Shown: in pieces, positions 1 to 8,502 of the stretch
How positions within the stretch are numbered: the stretch's first letter is position 1
Layout: the number at the start of each line of letters is the position of its first letter
NCBI GenBank assembly: GCA_902623735.1
Contig: CACNUU010000004.1
Coordinates: forward strand, 25,540 to 89,539
Direction of reading: 5' to 3'
DNA: 64,000 nucleotides
Source of the DNA: an uncultured Pelagibacteraceae bacterium
GTDB lineage: Bacteria > Pseudomonadota > Alphaproteobacteria > Pelagibacterales > Pelagibacteraceae
Notes under the pieces: model-generated
What the model was told of the DNA's origin: nothing
Databases searched by the model: none
The model's input: only the letters and a program-made list of their open reading frames with translations
Program-made: the position numbers and the translations under genes

Positions 1-205
1 CATTTTTCATTTCACCCTTAAGGGCTTGCCTTCTCCATCTATTTCTTAAAGCTACAGCAACAGCCCTTTTTGCTTTGTTTTGACCAACTACAAATCTATC
101 TAATTCAGAGACAATCTCTCTTGGTGAAAGAGAACTTCCTAAAAAAGTTTCTTTTGATTTATCTTTATCCTTTGGATGTAGTTGAGTTACGTTAGATTTA
201 TCCAT
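1..205 (-). CDS. hslU: ATP-dependent protease ATPase subunit HslU (N-terminal part)
   Basis: This is the first 68 codons of HslU, the AAA+ unfoldase that feeds substrates to the HslV peptidase; the rest lies beyond the left edge. The visible protein has the family N-terminus with [16 protein letters not shown] followed by [16 protein letters not shown], which precedes the Walker A region. Its ATG overlaps the hslV stop codon by one base (TAATG), so the two subunits are translationally coupled. A Lys/Asp-rich stretch of about 20 residues precedes the conserved start. Confidence 0.95.
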   Translation of the reverse strand, partial: MDKSNVTQLHPKDKDKSKETFLGSSLSPREIVSELDRFVVGQNKAKRAVAVALRNRWRRQALKGEMKN

Positions 206-720
206 TATATTTTTTCAATTTTAACATTATTATTTGTAAATACACATATTTCAGCTGCAACTTCTATAGCTTTTTTTGCAAGTTCTTCAGCGTTCATTTC
301 TGTTCCCATCAATACTTTGCCCGCAGCTAATGCATAGTTGCCACCTGAGCCAATACCAATTACGTCACCTTCAGGCTCAAGAACATCTCCTGTACCAGAG
401 ATGATATAACTGTTATCTTTATCACCTACAGCCATTAAAGCTTCAAGTCTTCTTAAATATTTGTCTGTTCTCCAATCTTTTGCTAATTCAACCGCTGCTC
501 TTGATAAATTACCAGCGTGCTTTTCTAATTTTGCCTCTAGTCTCTCGAATAACGTAAGTGCATCAGCTGTTGATCCAGCGAATCCAGCAACTACACCTCT
601 TTTTTCAATTTTTCTAACTTTTGAAGCAGTACTTTTAACAACAGTGTTACCCATGCTAACCTGGCCATCTCCTGCTACGACTACTTCTTTATTTTTTCTT
701 ACTAAAACAATTGTTGTCAT
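205..720 (-). CDS. hslV: ATP-dependent protease peptidase subunit HslV
   Basis: HslV is the proteasome-like peptidase of the HslVU cytoplasmic protease. The 171-residue protein starts MTTIV, so removal of Met exposes the N-terminal threonine nucleophile. The motifs [12 protein letters not shown] and [13 protein letters not shown] are those of the family, and the length is normal. It is the first gene of the hslV-hslU operon, divergent from the histidine genes; the roughly 90 bases between them must carry both promoters. Confidence 0.97.
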   Translation of the reverse strand: MTTIVLVRKNKEVVVAGDGQVSMGNTVVKSTASKVRKIEKRGVVAGFAGSTADALTLFERLEAKLEKHAGNLSRAAVELAKDWRTDKYLRRLEALMAVGDKDNSYIISGTGDVLEPEGDVIGIGSGGNYALAAGKVLMGTEMNAEELAKKAIEVAAEICVFTNNNVKIEKI

Positions 721-811
721 AGCTTATAAATGGATACTAATTTCAAGAGTTCAAGCCCAGGTTTAGTATTATTGCCATAATTGAATAATATATGTATACC
801 TGTTTTTAATT

Positions 812-1402
812 ATGAAGCGTAAAGGTAAGATAAGTAGAAAAACGAAAGAAACTAGCATTAGTGTTGATTTAAATATTGATGGAAAAGGCAAATATAAAAT
901 TGATACTGGAATTGGTTTTTTAAATCATATGCTAGAGCAGCTATCAAAACATTCTTCAATTGATATAAACATTAAAGCTAAGGGAGATACTCATATCGAC
1001 TTGCACCATACAACTGAAGACACTGGAATTGCTATCGGCGAGGCTCTAAAAAAAGCTTTAAAAAAATCTGTTGGTATTAGAAGGTACGCTCACGCGATGA
1101 TACCTATGGATGAAACTTTATCACGTGTTGCAATTGATATATCAAATAGACCATATTTGATTTGGAAAGTTAACCTTAAAGTTGAAAAACTTGGAGAGAT
1201 GGATACAGAACTCTTTAAAGAGTGGTTTCAAGCTTTCTCTCAAGCAGCAGGTATTACATTGCACGTTGAAAATATTTATGGTGATAATAGTCACCACATT
1301 ATTGAGTCTTGCTTTAAAGGATTGGCAAGATCATTAAGAACTGCATTAGAGATAGACCCTAGGAATAAAAAAACAATTCCATCTACAAAAGGTTCTTTAT
1401 AA
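812..1402 (+). CDS. hisB: Imidazoleglycerol-phosphate dehydratase HisB
   Basis: HisB catalyses dehydration of imidazole glycerol phosphate, a late step of histidine synthesis. The protein has 196 residues, so it is the monofunctional form without the N-terminal phosphatase domain of the E. coli fusion. The metal-binding histidine motifs are visible: HMLEQLSKH near residue 39, [10 protein letters not shown] near residue 63 and DNSHHIIES near residue 158. It opens the his operon and is followed six bases later by hisH. Confidence 0.97.
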   Translation: MKRKGKISRKTKETSISVDLNIDGKGKYKIDTGIGFLNHMLEQLSKHSSIDINIKAKGDTHIDLHHTTEDTGIAIGEALKKALKKSVGIRRYAHAMIPMDETLSRVAIDISNRPYLIWKVNLKVEKLGEMDTELFKEWFQAFSQAAGITLHVENIYGDNSHHIIESCFKGLARSLRTALEIDPRNKKTIPSTKGSL

Positions 1403-1408
1403 AATTAA

Positions 1409-2035
1409 ATGAATGTCACAATTGTTGATTATAATTCGGGCAATATAAGCTCGGTAATAAATTCTTTTAAAGAAGTTGCTAAGGGAAAAGTAAATATTGA
1501 GGTAACTTCAGATTTAAATAAAATTAAATCAAGTGATAAACTAGTATTGCCAGGGCAAGGTTCATTTAAAAGCTGCGTAGATGCTTTAAACAAGATAAAT
1601 GGTTTAACAGACACTTTGAATGAATTTGCAATAAATAACAAAAAACCTCTTCTTGGAATTTGTGTTGGTTTGCAAATGTTTGCCGATGTTGGGTATGAAG
1701 AAACAGAAACAAAAGGGTTTGGTTGGATTTCAGGTAAAGTTTCAAAAATAGATAATAAAAATGGAAAATTTAAACTCCCGCATATTGGTTGGAATCAAAT
1801 AAATATTGTTAAAGACAGCAAAATTTTTCAAGATATAGAAAATAATTTTCATATGTATTTCGTACATAGTTATGAATTTATACCAAATGATAAAAATGTA
1901 ATTTCTGCTACAACAGACTACTCATCAAATATTGTTTGTTCAGTTGAAAAAGAAAATATTTTTGGGACTCAATTTCATCCAGAAAAAAGTGATAAAATTG
2001 GGTTAAAAATTATTGATAACTTTTTAAGCTTATGA
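1409..2035 (+). CDS. hisH: Imidazole glycerol phosphate synthase, glutaminase subunit HisH
   Basis: HisH hydrolyses glutamine and passes ammonia to HisF for imidazole ring formation. It is a class I amidotransferase of 208 residues, with the nucleophile in GICVGLQMFA (Cys about residue 85) and the His/Glu pair in GTQFHPEKS near the C-terminus. Its stop overlaps the start of the next gene by four bases (ATGA), indicating coupled translation. The partner hisF lies two genes downstream. Confidence 0.97.
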   Translation: MNVTIVDYNSGNISSVINSFKEVAKGKVNIEVTSDLNKIKSSDKLVLPGQGSFKSCVDALNKINGLTDTLNEFAINNKKPLLGICVGLQMFADVGYEETETKGFGWISGKVSKIDNKNGKFKLPHIGWNQINIVKDSKIFQDIENNFHMYFVHSYEFIPNDKNVISATTDYSSNIVCSVEKENIFGTQFHPEKSDKIGLKIIDNFLSL

Positions 2036-2463
2036 TCAGAGATATAAAATTAAAAGATAAAGTAGAGTGGGAAGTTCTGTATAAGGGTTATGCAGATTTT
2101 TATAAAGTTGAAATGAACGCTAAAATCTTAAAAACTGTATGGGAATGGATACATGATAAAAATCATGAAGTTTCAGGTTTAGCTTATGAACAAGATAATA
2201 AAATTATTGGAATAGCCCATTACAGAAAAATGCCAAGTCCATTAAGGGGTAAATATATTGGATTTTTGGATGATTTGTATGTTGATCCAAAGTACAGAAG
2301 AAATGGAATTGGTGAAAAAATAATTAAAGAATTAAATCTTATTTCAAAAAAAAATAATTGGAATTTAGTAAGATGGATTACACGAGATGACAACATTACA
2401 GCAAAATCTTTATATGCAAAATTATCAAAAAAAACGAACTGGGAAGTTTTCGAGTTATCATGA
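2032..2463 (+). CDS. GNAT-family N-acetyltransferase inside the his operon
   Basis: This 143-residue protein has the GNAT acetyl-CoA signature: a strand ending IGIAHYR, then FLDDLYVDPKYRRNGIGEKII, where RRNGIG is the pyrophosphate-binding loop, and NITAKSLYAKL as the C-terminal helix. The substrate cannot be told from sequence. The gene overlaps hisH by four bases upstream and hisA by four bases downstream, so it is translated with the pathway. A role in histidine synthesis is possible but unproven; it could be a passenger. Confidence 0.88.
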   Translation: MIRDIKLKDKVEWEVLYKGYADFYKVEMNAKILKTVWEWIHDKNHEVSGLAYEQDNKIIGIAHYRKMPSPLRGKYIGFLDDLYVDPKYRRNGIGEKIIKELNLISKKNNWNLVRWITRDDNITAKSLYAKLSKKTNWEVFELS

Positions 2464-3176
2464 AAATATTTCCTGCAATTGATATTAAAGATCAAAAGTG
2501 TGTAAGATTAATTAAAGGAGATTTTGAAAACAAAACTGAGTATCAAATGTCTCCAATTGATCAAGCGGGAAAATATAGAGATTATGGTTTTAAAAATTTA
2601 CATATTGTTGATCTTGATGGGGCGTTGACTGGTGAAACAATAAATCTTGATATTATTCAAGCTATAGTAGGTAAATTTGATCTTAAAGTCGAAATAGGCG
2701 GTGGTATTAGAAATCTAGAAAGTATCCAAAAGTACAATGATGCTGGTGCTGATAAAGTTATTTTAGGAAGTGCTGCAATAAAAGATAAAATCTTTTTAAA
2801 AGAGGCGTGTAAAAAATTTCCAAATAAAATTGCTTTAGGTTTAGATGCTAAAAATGGATATTTATCTATATCAGGATGGAGGGAAAATTCAAATCAATTA
2901 ACTTTAGATTATTTAAAAGAAGTTAATGATTATGGTGTTAGTAGATTGATTTATACTGATATAGATCGAGATGGTATGAAGCAAAGCCCAAATTTTGATG
3001 AAACATTAAAAGTTGCTAAAATATCTAATTGTCCTGTCATTATATCTGGAGGAGTTTCATCAATAGATGATGTTAGAAAAGCTAAAAATCTTAAAAATAT
3101 TGAGGGTATAATAGTCGGTAAAGCTATCTATGATGGTGATATTAAATTGGAAGAATTGGTAAAAGAAGATGCTTAA
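2460..3176 (+). CDS. hisA: ProFAR isomerase HisA
   Basis: HisA is the phosphoribosylformimino-AICAR ribotide isomerase, a TIM-barrel Amadori rearrangement enzyme. The first catalytic aspartate is in [14 protein letters not shown] at the N-terminus; the phosphate-binding segments [10 protein letters not shown] and IISGGVSS are present; TDIDRDGM carries the second catalytic aspartate. At 238 residues the length is typical. It overlaps the GNAT gene by four bases and hisF by eight. Confidence 0.97.
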   Translation: MKIFPAIDIKDQKCVRLIKGDFENKTEYQMSPIDQAGKYRDYGFKNLHIVDLDGALTGETINLDIIQAIVGKFDLKVEIGGGIRNLESIQKYNDAGADKVILGSAAIKDKIFLKEACKKFPNKIALGLDAKNGYLSISGWRENSNQLTLDYLKEVNDYGVSRLIYTDIDRDGMKQSPNFDETLKVAKISNCPVIISGGVSSIDDVRKAKNLKNIEGIIVGKAIYDGDIKLEELVKEDA

Positions 3177-3924
3177 AAATAGAATAATTCCTTGTTTAGA
3201 TGTTAAGAACGGCCGTGTTGTTAAAGGTATAAACTTTGTTGATCTAAAAGATGCAGGTGATCCTGTTGAGCAAGCTAAGATTTATAGTGAAGGCGGAGCA
3301 GATGAAATTTGTTTTTTAGATATTACTGCTTCAAATGAAAATAGAGATACTATTTATGATGTTGTAGAGAAAACTTCAAAAAAATGTTTTGTTCCTTTGA
3401 CAGTTGGGGGCGGTGTCAGAAGTGTTGAGGATATTAATAAATTACTTAATTTTGGGGCTGATAAAGTTTCAATCAACACAGCAGCAGTTGAAAATTCAAA
3501 AGTAGTTCTTGAGAGTTCAAAAAAATTTGGGTCTCAATGCATTGTAGTTGCAATTGATGCAAAAAAAAATGGAGACAAGTGGGAAGTATTTACTCACGGA
3601 GGAAGAAATAATAGTGGTATTGATGCATTAGAATACGCAAAACAAATGGAGGAAAATGGTGCTGGTGAGTTGCTGGTAACTTCAATGGATAGAGATGGAA
3701 CTCAAGTTGGTTACGATATTGATTTGATGTTAAAAATTTCCTCAAAAGTAAATATTCCTGTGATTGCATCTGGAGGTGTTGGTAATTTAGATCATCTAGT
3801 TGATGGAATTAAACTGGGTAAAGCTAGTGCTGTTTTAGCTGCATCTATATTTCATTATGGAAAATATTCAGTCAAAGAAGCTAAGGAATATTTGGATTCA
3901 AAAGGGATACCTGTTAGGATTTAA
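3169..3924 (+). CDS. hisF: Imidazole glycerol phosphate synthase, cyclase subunit HisF
   Basis: HisF cyclises PRFAR with ammonia from HisH to give imidazole glycerol phosphate and AICAR. It is a 251-residue TIM barrel with [12 protein letters not shown] (catalytic Asp near residue 11), [17 protein letters not shown] (second Asp near residue 130) and IASGGVG. The resemblance to neighbouring hisA reflects the known common origin of the two. The AICAR released is the substrate of PurH, also encoded in this window at about 14.3 kb. Confidence 0.97.
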   Translation: MLKNRIIPCLDVKNGRVVKGINFVDLKDAGDPVEQAKIYSEGGADEICFLDITASNENRDTIYDVVEKTSKKCFVPLTVGGGVRSVEDINKLLNFGADKVSINTAAVENSKVVLESSKKFGSQCIVVAIDAKKNGDKWEVFTHGGRNNSGIDALEYAKQMEENGAGELLVTSMDRDGTQVGYDIDLMLKISSKVNIPVIASGGVGNLDHLVDGIKLGKASAVLAASIFHYGKYSVKEAKEYLDSKGIPVRI

Positions 3925-3925
3925 T

Positions 3926-4198
3926 ATGCTAAAGATTTTAGAGGATCTAATTCTACTTGCAAAAGAAAGAAAAAAAAATCCAGTTAAAGACTCATATACT
4001 AATAGACTTTTAGAAAGTAGCACTCTAGCAAAAGAAAAAGTCTTAGAAGAGATTAATGAATTAATTGAGGCTGTAGAAAAAGATTCAAATAAAATTCATG
4101 AAGCAGCGGATGTTTTTTATCACTTAATAATGTATCTTGAAAAAAATGAGATAGATGTTGAAGATGTGATGAAAGAACTTGAAAACAGGCGAAAATAG
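3926..4198 (+). CDS. hisE: Phosphoribosyl-ATP pyrophosphatase HisE
   Basis: HisE hydrolyses phosphoribosyl-ATP to phosphoribosyl-AMP in the second step of histidine synthesis. I take the ATG one base after the hisF stop, giving 90 residues, which fits the family. The all-alpha MazG-like fold shows in KEKVLEEINELIEAVE and HEAADVFYHLIMYL, whose acidic residues bind Mg. The protein is HisE alone, not a HisIE fusion. It ends the visible his operon; hisG, hisD, hisC and hisI are not in the window. Confidence 0.94.
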   Translation: MLKILEDLILLAKERKKNPVKDSYTNRLLESSTLAKEKVLEEINELIEAVEKDSNKIHEAADVFYHLIMYLEKNEIDVEDVMKELENRRK

Positions 4199-4340
4199 AT
4201 AAAAGTCCTCTTTTTTTGATTAAAGCTGTGTCAATTTTTAAAATTATATAAATCTAATTAAATCTATATTTTGAAATATCTTTTTATTTAAAAATAATTG
4301 CGGAACTAAAAAGACTAAAAAATAAATTAGGAAGGCAATT

Positions 4341-4559
4341 ATGAAACACGTCGAAAAAAAAAGACATTTAGCAAAAACGATTACTTGGAGAATAATAGCT
4401 AGTTTAGATACATTCTTAATAGCATGGTTAATTACAGGAAAATTTGACTGGGCTGGAACTATTGCTGGGATTGAGGTTTTGACCAAAATGTTTCTTTACT
4501 ATTTCCATGAAAGAGCTTGGTACAGATATAGTAGATATGGTGTCTTAAAAAGGCGGTAG
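4341..4559 (+). CDS. DUF2061 small membrane protein
   Basis: This 72-residue protein matches the DUF2061 pattern: a basic start with KRHLAKTITWRIIASLDTFLIAWLITG, then a hydrophobic stretch and the ending KMFLYYFHERAWYR. Two membrane segments are likely. Its function is unknown; some family members sit near sulfur-assimilation or redox genes, which is not the case here. An AGGAAGG ribosome-binding site lies about six bases before the ATG. Confidence 0.85.
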   Translation: MKHVEKKRHLAKTITWRIIASLDTFLIAWLITGKFDWAGTIAGIEVLTKMFLYYFHERAWYRYSRYGVLKRR

Positions 4560-4585
4560 GCTAAAAGAAAATTAGCATTCAATAA

Positions 4586-4638
4586 ATACTTATAAAAAGA
4601 ATAAGTATCTTATTGCTTGGGAGAATATATACTCCCAA
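4586..4638 (+). promoter_or_regulatory. Two consecutive hairpins in the mcl leader
   Basis: Two perfect inverted repeats lie directly before the mcl start. The first is ATACTTAT (4586-4593) with ATAAGTAT (4601-4608) around a 7-base loop. The second is TTGGGAG (4617-4623) with CTCCCAA (4632-4638) around AATATATA. The start ATG at 4644 follows a run of A. No T-run follows on the plus strand, so this is not a classical terminator of the upstream gene. It may be a structured leader acting on translation of mcl-mtkAB; that is inference. Confidence 0.5.
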
Positions 4639-4643
4639 AAAAA

Positions 4644-5582
4644 ATGAGCCATAAATTTTACAAGCCAGCAAAATCAAGATTACAAAGAAGTGAATTAGCT
4701 GTTCCTGGCTCATCTCCAAAAATGTTCGAGAAAGCACTAAATTCTGCTGCGGATTATATTTTTTTAGATTTAGAGGATGCGGTTTCTCCTAATGATAAGG
4801 TTGCAGCTAGAGCAAATGTGATTAAAGCGCTTAATGAGATGAACTGGAGAGAAAAAGGAAAAACAATTTCTGTTAGAATAAATAGTTTAGATACTCATTA
4901 TATGTACAGCGATATTGTTGAAATAATTGAACAAGCCGGAGAAAACGTTGACACAATTCTTGTGCCAAAAGCAGGTACAGAAAGTGATGTATATATGGTT
5001 GATTGTTTATTGACTCAGATAGAAACACACAAAAAAATAAAAAATAAAATTGGAATTGAGTGCTTAATTGAGACTGCTCTAGGTATGTCTAATATAAGAG
5101 AAATTGCTAAATCTAGTGAAAGACTTGAGGCATTACATTTTGGAGTTGCTGATTACGCTGCAAGTTTAAGAGCAAGAACAGTTGTAATAGGTGGTCTTAA
5201 TCCTGATTATCCAGGAGATCAATGGCATCACGGATTATCTGAATTAGTAATGACTTGTAGAGCATATGGTTTGAGAGCAATTGACGGACCATTTGGAGAT
5301 TTTAATGATCCAGATGCTTATATAGCAGCAGCAAAAAGAGGAGCGGCAATTGGAATCGAAGGAAAGTGGGCAATTCATCCTTCACAAATCGAATTAGCCA
5401 ACAAAGTTTTCTCACCACCCGAATCAGAAGTAAATAAAGCAAAAAGAATTTTAGAGGAGCTTGAAAAAGCTGCTAAAGAGGGAAAAGGTGCCGCTCAACT
5501 CGATGGAAGAATGATAGATGCAGCTTCAGCACGAATGGCCGAGAATATAGTTAATATAGACAAATTAATTAATAAAAAATAA
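4644..5582 (+). CDS. mcl: L-malyl-CoA lyase (HpcH/HpaI, CitE-like family)
   Basis: The enzyme reversibly cleaves malyl-CoA to acetyl-CoA and glyoxylate. The 312-residue protein follows the pattern of serine-cycle Mcl and MclA: RLQRSELAVPGSSP, FLDLEDAVSP (Mg-binding acids), LIETALGM, FGVADYAASLRAR, RAYGLRAIDGPFGDF and GKWAIHPSQI. I choose the ATG at 4644; an in-frame TTG at 4617 would put the second leader hairpin inside the gene. The next two genes encode malate-CoA ligase, which supports malyl-CoA over citrate as substrate. Some family members also cleave methylmalyl- or citramalyl-CoA. Confidence 0.88.
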   Translation: MSHKFYKPAKSRLQRSELAVPGSSPKMFEKALNSAADYIFLDLEDAVSPNDKVAARANVIKALNEMNWREKGKTISVRINSLDTHYMYSDIVEIIEQAGENVDTILVPKAGTESDVYMVDCLLTQIETHKKIKNKIGIECLIETALGMSNIREIAKSSERLEALHFGVADYAASLRARTVVIGGLNPDYPGDQWHHGLSELVMTCRAYGLRAIDGPFGDFNDPDAYIAAAKRGAAIGIEGKWAIHPSQIELANKVFSPPESEVNKAKRILEELEKAAKEGKGAAQLDGRMIDAASARMAENIVNIDKLINKK

Positions 5583-5584
5583 TT

Positions 5585-6745
5585 ATGGATATACACGAAT
5601 ATCAAGCAAAAGAAATCTTATCAAGTTTTGGAGTAACAATACCAAGAGGCGGAATAGTTTATAGTCCTGAGAATGCTGAGAATAAAGCAAGAGAAATCGG
5701 TGGCTCAAAATGGGTTGTTAAAGCACAGATTCATTCAGGAGCTAGAGGAAAGGCTGGTGGAATAATCGTTTGTAATTCTCCTTTAGAAGTTGCTCAAGCA
5801 ACAGACAAACTATTAGGAAAAAAATTAGTAACAAATCAAACAGGGCCTGATGGCAAAATTGTAAATAGAATTTACATTGAGGAAGCAACAGATATTGAAA
5901 AAGAGCTATACCTTGGTTTAGTTTTCGACAGAAGTTCAGAGAGCATAATGGTGGTAGCATCCACGGAAGGAGGCATGAGTGTTGAGGAAATTGCTAAAGA
6001 AAAACCAGAGACAATTATTAGATCTAAAATAGAAGTTGCTGTTGGAATTCAAAATTTTCAAGCAAGAGAACTAGCTTTTGGATTAGGTATTGAGTCTGAT
6101 TTAATTTCAAGAGCATCGGATACGATTATTGGATGTGCAAAAGCTTTTAGTGAGCTAGATGCTACTATGGTTGAGGTAAATCCCTTGGTTATTTCAAAAC
6201 AAAAACAGATACTAGCATTAGACTGTAAGATGAGTTTTGATAACAATGCAATGTTTAGGAGAAGCAAAGTTTCTGAGTTAAGAGATAAAACTCAAGAGGA
6301 GGAAAAAGAGGTGTACGCATCCGATCGAGGTTTAAATTATGTTAGTCTTGAGGGTAATATTGGAAATATTATTAATGGAGCTGGTCTAGCAATGGCATCA
6401 ATGGATATGATCAAGCTAGCCGGGGGTGAGCCAGCAAATTTTTTAGATGTAGGAGGTGGAGCAACTCCGGAGAAAATAGTTAAAGCTTTTAGATTAATTA
6501 CAATGGACAAAAAAGTAAAAGTAATTTTGGTAAATATTTTTGCAGGAATTAATAGGTGTGATTGGGTTGCGGAGGGAATTGTTCAAGCATTAAAAAAAAT
6601 TGACGTTAAGGTTCCTTTAGTAATTCGACTAGCAGGTACAAATGTTGAAAAAGGAAATAAAATTTTAAAAGAAAGCAAAATAAATTTTATCGAAGCAAAT
6701 ACATTAGAGGATGCCGCAAACAAAGCTGTTAAGGCACTTAAATAA
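5585..6745 (+). CDS. mtkA: Malate-CoA ligase beta subunit (SucC-like)
   Basis: This is the ATP-grasp subunit of an acyl-CoA ligase that forms malyl-CoA from malate, CoA and ATP. It has 386 residues with MDIHEYQAKEIL, VVKAQIHSGARGKAGG, RIYIEEATDIEKELYLG, FLDVGGGATPEK and VNIFAGINRCDWVAEG. The last motif and ARGKAGGI follow MtkA of methylotrophs rather than succinyl-CoA synthetase SucC, where GGIMRCD is usual. The gene begins two bases after mcl. Succinate as a side substrate cannot be excluded. Confidence 0.85.
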   Translation: MDIHEYQAKEILSSFGVTIPRGGIVYSPENAENKAREIGGSKWVVKAQIHSGARGKAGGIIVCNSPLEVAQATDKLLGKKLVTNQTGPDGKIVNRIYIEEATDIEKELYLGLVFDRSSESIMVVASTEGGMSVEEIAKEKPETIIRSKIEVAVGIQNFQARELAFGLGIESDLISRASDTIIGCAKAFSELDATMVEVNPLVISKQKQILALDCKMSFDNNAMFRRSKVSELRDKTQEEEKEVYASDRGLNYVSLEGNIGNIINGAGLAMASMDMIKLAGGEPANFLDVGGGATPEKIVKAFRLITMDKKVKVILVNIFAGINRCDWVAEGIVQALKKIDVKVPLVIRLAGTNVEKGNKILKESKINFIEANTLEDAANKAVKALK

Positions 6746-6748
6746 CAA

Positions 6749-7636
6749 ATGGCAGTAATTATTAATAAAGATACAAAAATTATAATACAAGGCTTTACCG
6801 GGAAAATGGGAACATTTCATGCCGAAGAAATGATAAAGTATGGTTCAAATGTAGTTGGAGGAGTTACACCAGGAAAAGGCGGTATCAAACACTTGGACCG
6901 GCCTGTTTTTAATACAGTTAAAGATGCAGTAAAAGAAACTGGAGCTACAGCATCAATTTTATTTGTTCCACCAGCATTTGCTGCTGACTCAGCAATGGAA
7001 GCAGCTGACGCAGGAATAAAAACTTGCGTAGCTATTGTAGATGGAATTCCTTCTCATGACATGATTAGGATAAAAAGATATATGAGAAGATATTCAAGAA
7101 CAGAAAAAATGACTTTAGTTGGACCAAACTGTGCGGGAATTATTAGTCCTGGAAAATCAATGTTAGGTATAATGCCTGGACATATTTATAAAGAGGGTCG
7201 TGTTGGAATTATTAGTAGGTCAGGCACACTTGGTTATGAAGCAGCGCAACAGATGAAAAATTTAAATATAGGTATTTCAACAAGTGTTGGAATCGGTGGA
7301 GATCCAATCAACGGAAGTTCATTTAGAGATATAATAGAAAAATTTGAAACAGATGATGAAACAGATGCAATTCTAATGATAGGTGAAATAGGGGGCCCTC
7401 AAGAAGTTGCAGCTGGTGAATTTGCAAAAGAGAATATGAAAAAACCGGTAATTGGCTATATTGCAGGCTTAACAGCACCAAAGGGTAGAGTTATGGGTCA
7501 CGCTGGTGCAATAGTCTCAGCTTATGGAGAGAGCGCAATTGAAAAAGTTGAAATTTTAAAAGAATGTGGTGTAATTATATCTAAAAATCCGTCGGTGATG
7601 GGTGATACTGTTAAGTCAGTTTTAGAGAAAATTTAA
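6749..7636 (+). CDS. mtkB: Malate-CoA ligase alpha subunit (SucD-like)
   Basis: This subunit binds CoA and carries the phosphohistidine intermediate of the ligase. The 295-residue sequence shows IIQGFTGKMGTFHAEEMI, GSNVVGGVTPGKGG, GPNCAGIISPGKSMLGIMPG, SRSGTLGYEA and GRVMGHAGAIV, with the active-site histidine in the last motif. SMLGIMPGHIY resembles MtkB more than SucD. It starts three bases after mtkA, so the two subunits are co-translated with mcl as one metabolic module. Confidence 0.86.
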   Translation: MAVIINKDTKIIIQGFTGKMGTFHAEEMIKYGSNVVGGVTPGKGGIKHLDRPVFNTVKDAVKETGATASILFVPPAFAADSAMEAADAGIKTCVAIVDGIPSHDMIRIKRYMRRYSRTEKMTLVGPNCAGIISPGKSMLGIMPGHIYKEGRVGIISRSGTLGYEAAQQMKNLNIGISTSVGIGGDPINGSSFRDIIEKFETDDETDAILMIGEIGGPQEVAAGEFAKENMKKPVIGYIAGLTAPKGRVMGHAGAIVSAYGESAIEKVEILKECGVIISKNPSVMGDTVKSVLEKI

Positions 7637-8002
7637 ATGGCCTACGATGAAAATAATATTTTTGCAAAAATATTAAAAGGAGAAATTCCTTGTAATAAAA
7701 TTTATGAAGACGAATATGTTCTTTCATTTCATGACATAAATCCTCAAAAAAAAATTCATGCATTGGTTATACCAAAGGGGAAATATATCGATTTGGATGA
7801 TTTCAGCGAAAATGCCTCTAATAACGAAATTGTGGGTTTGATTAAAGGAATCCACATAGTTGCAAAGAAACTCGGCATGTCAGTAAATACTGGAAAAGGA
7901 TATAGAGCTTTAGCTAATATTAATGAATATGGAGGTCAGGAAGTACCTCATCTACATTTTCATTTATTTGGAGGTGAGAGAGTCGGTAAAATGGTAGAAT
8001 GA
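7637..8002 (+). CDS. HIT-family purine nucleoside phosphoramidase (HinT-like)
   Basis: This 121-residue protein is a histidine-triad hydrolase acting on nucleoside phosphoramidates or AMP-lysine-like adducts. NIFAKILKGEIPCNKIYEDE is the family start, FHDINPQKKIHALVIPK the nucleotide-binding segment, and HLHFHLFGG the catalytic histidine triad. It begins on the base after the mtkB stop, suggesting co-transcription, and overlaps the next gene by four bases. Confidence 0.92.
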   Translation: MAYDENNIFAKILKGEIPCNKIYEDEYVLSFHDINPQKKIHALVIPKGKYIDLDDFSENASNNEIVGLIKGIHIVAKKLGMSVNTGKGYRALANINEYGGQEVPHLHFHLFGGERVGKMVE

Positions 8003-8502
8003 AAAAAAATATTGATAGAAACTACCTAGAAATTTATTCCCTTAATGAGTTAGTTGAACCAGAATGCCCTACAAAAGAATATGTAGTGAATTTGATTGAT
8101 CCCCCAGATTTTCAATTAAATAAATTTTTTTACAAAACTATCGGTAAGAAACATCGATGGGTAGATAGATTAATTTGGACTGAAAAACAATGGGTAGGAT
8201 ATACAACAAATAAAAACGTAAAAACATACATTCTTAAAAAAGCTGACGATCTTGTGGGCTATTTCGAACTAATTATTCATCAAGAAAATAATGAAATTGA
8301 AATTGCTTATTTTGGAATACTTGAGGAATATCATAATAAAAAATTAGGATCATTTTTACTGACTAATGCTATAAAAAAATCGTTTATGTTTAGCCCAAAA
8401 AGAGTGTGGGTTCATACTTGTTCCTTGGATCATAAAAATGCTCTTAAGAATTATTTATCAAGAGGAATGAAAATTTTTAAAACAGAAACAATCTCAATTT
8501 AA
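7999..8502 (+). CDS. GNAT-family N-acetyltransferase
   Basis: This 167-residue protein has a recognisable GNAT core in its second half: DDLVGYFELIIHQENNEIEIAYFGILEEYHNKKLGSFLL (split here: DDLVGYFELI, then EIEIAYFGI, then NKKLGSFLLTNAI), followed by VWVHTCSLDHKNALKNY. Such proteins transfer acetyl groups to amines; the acceptor is unknown. It overlaps the HIT gene by four bases (ATGA) and its end overlaps the convergent lolA end by four bases. Confidence 0.82.
   Translation: MKKNIDRNYLEIYSLNELVEPECPTKEYVVNLIDPPDFQLNKFFYKTIGKKHRWVDRLIWTEKQWVGYTTNKNVKTYILKKADDLVGYFELIIHQENNEIEIAYFGILEEYHNKKLGSFLLTNAIKKSFMFSPKRVWVHTCSLDHKNALKNYLSRGMKIFKTETISI

Noticed and set aside
461..766. Plus-strand frame opposite hslV
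   Set aside because: Shadow of the hslV coding sequence; Ser/Thr-rich translation typical of reverse frames.
4617..4643. TTG start extending mcl by nine codons
   Set aside because: The extension would code through a perfect hairpin, adds residues without family similarity, and an ATG at 4644 gives the conserved start.
4644..5582. Citrate lyase beta subunit (citE)
   Set aside because: No citrate lyase alpha or gamma genes are nearby; the sequence pattern and the mtkAB neighbours fit malyl-CoA lyase.
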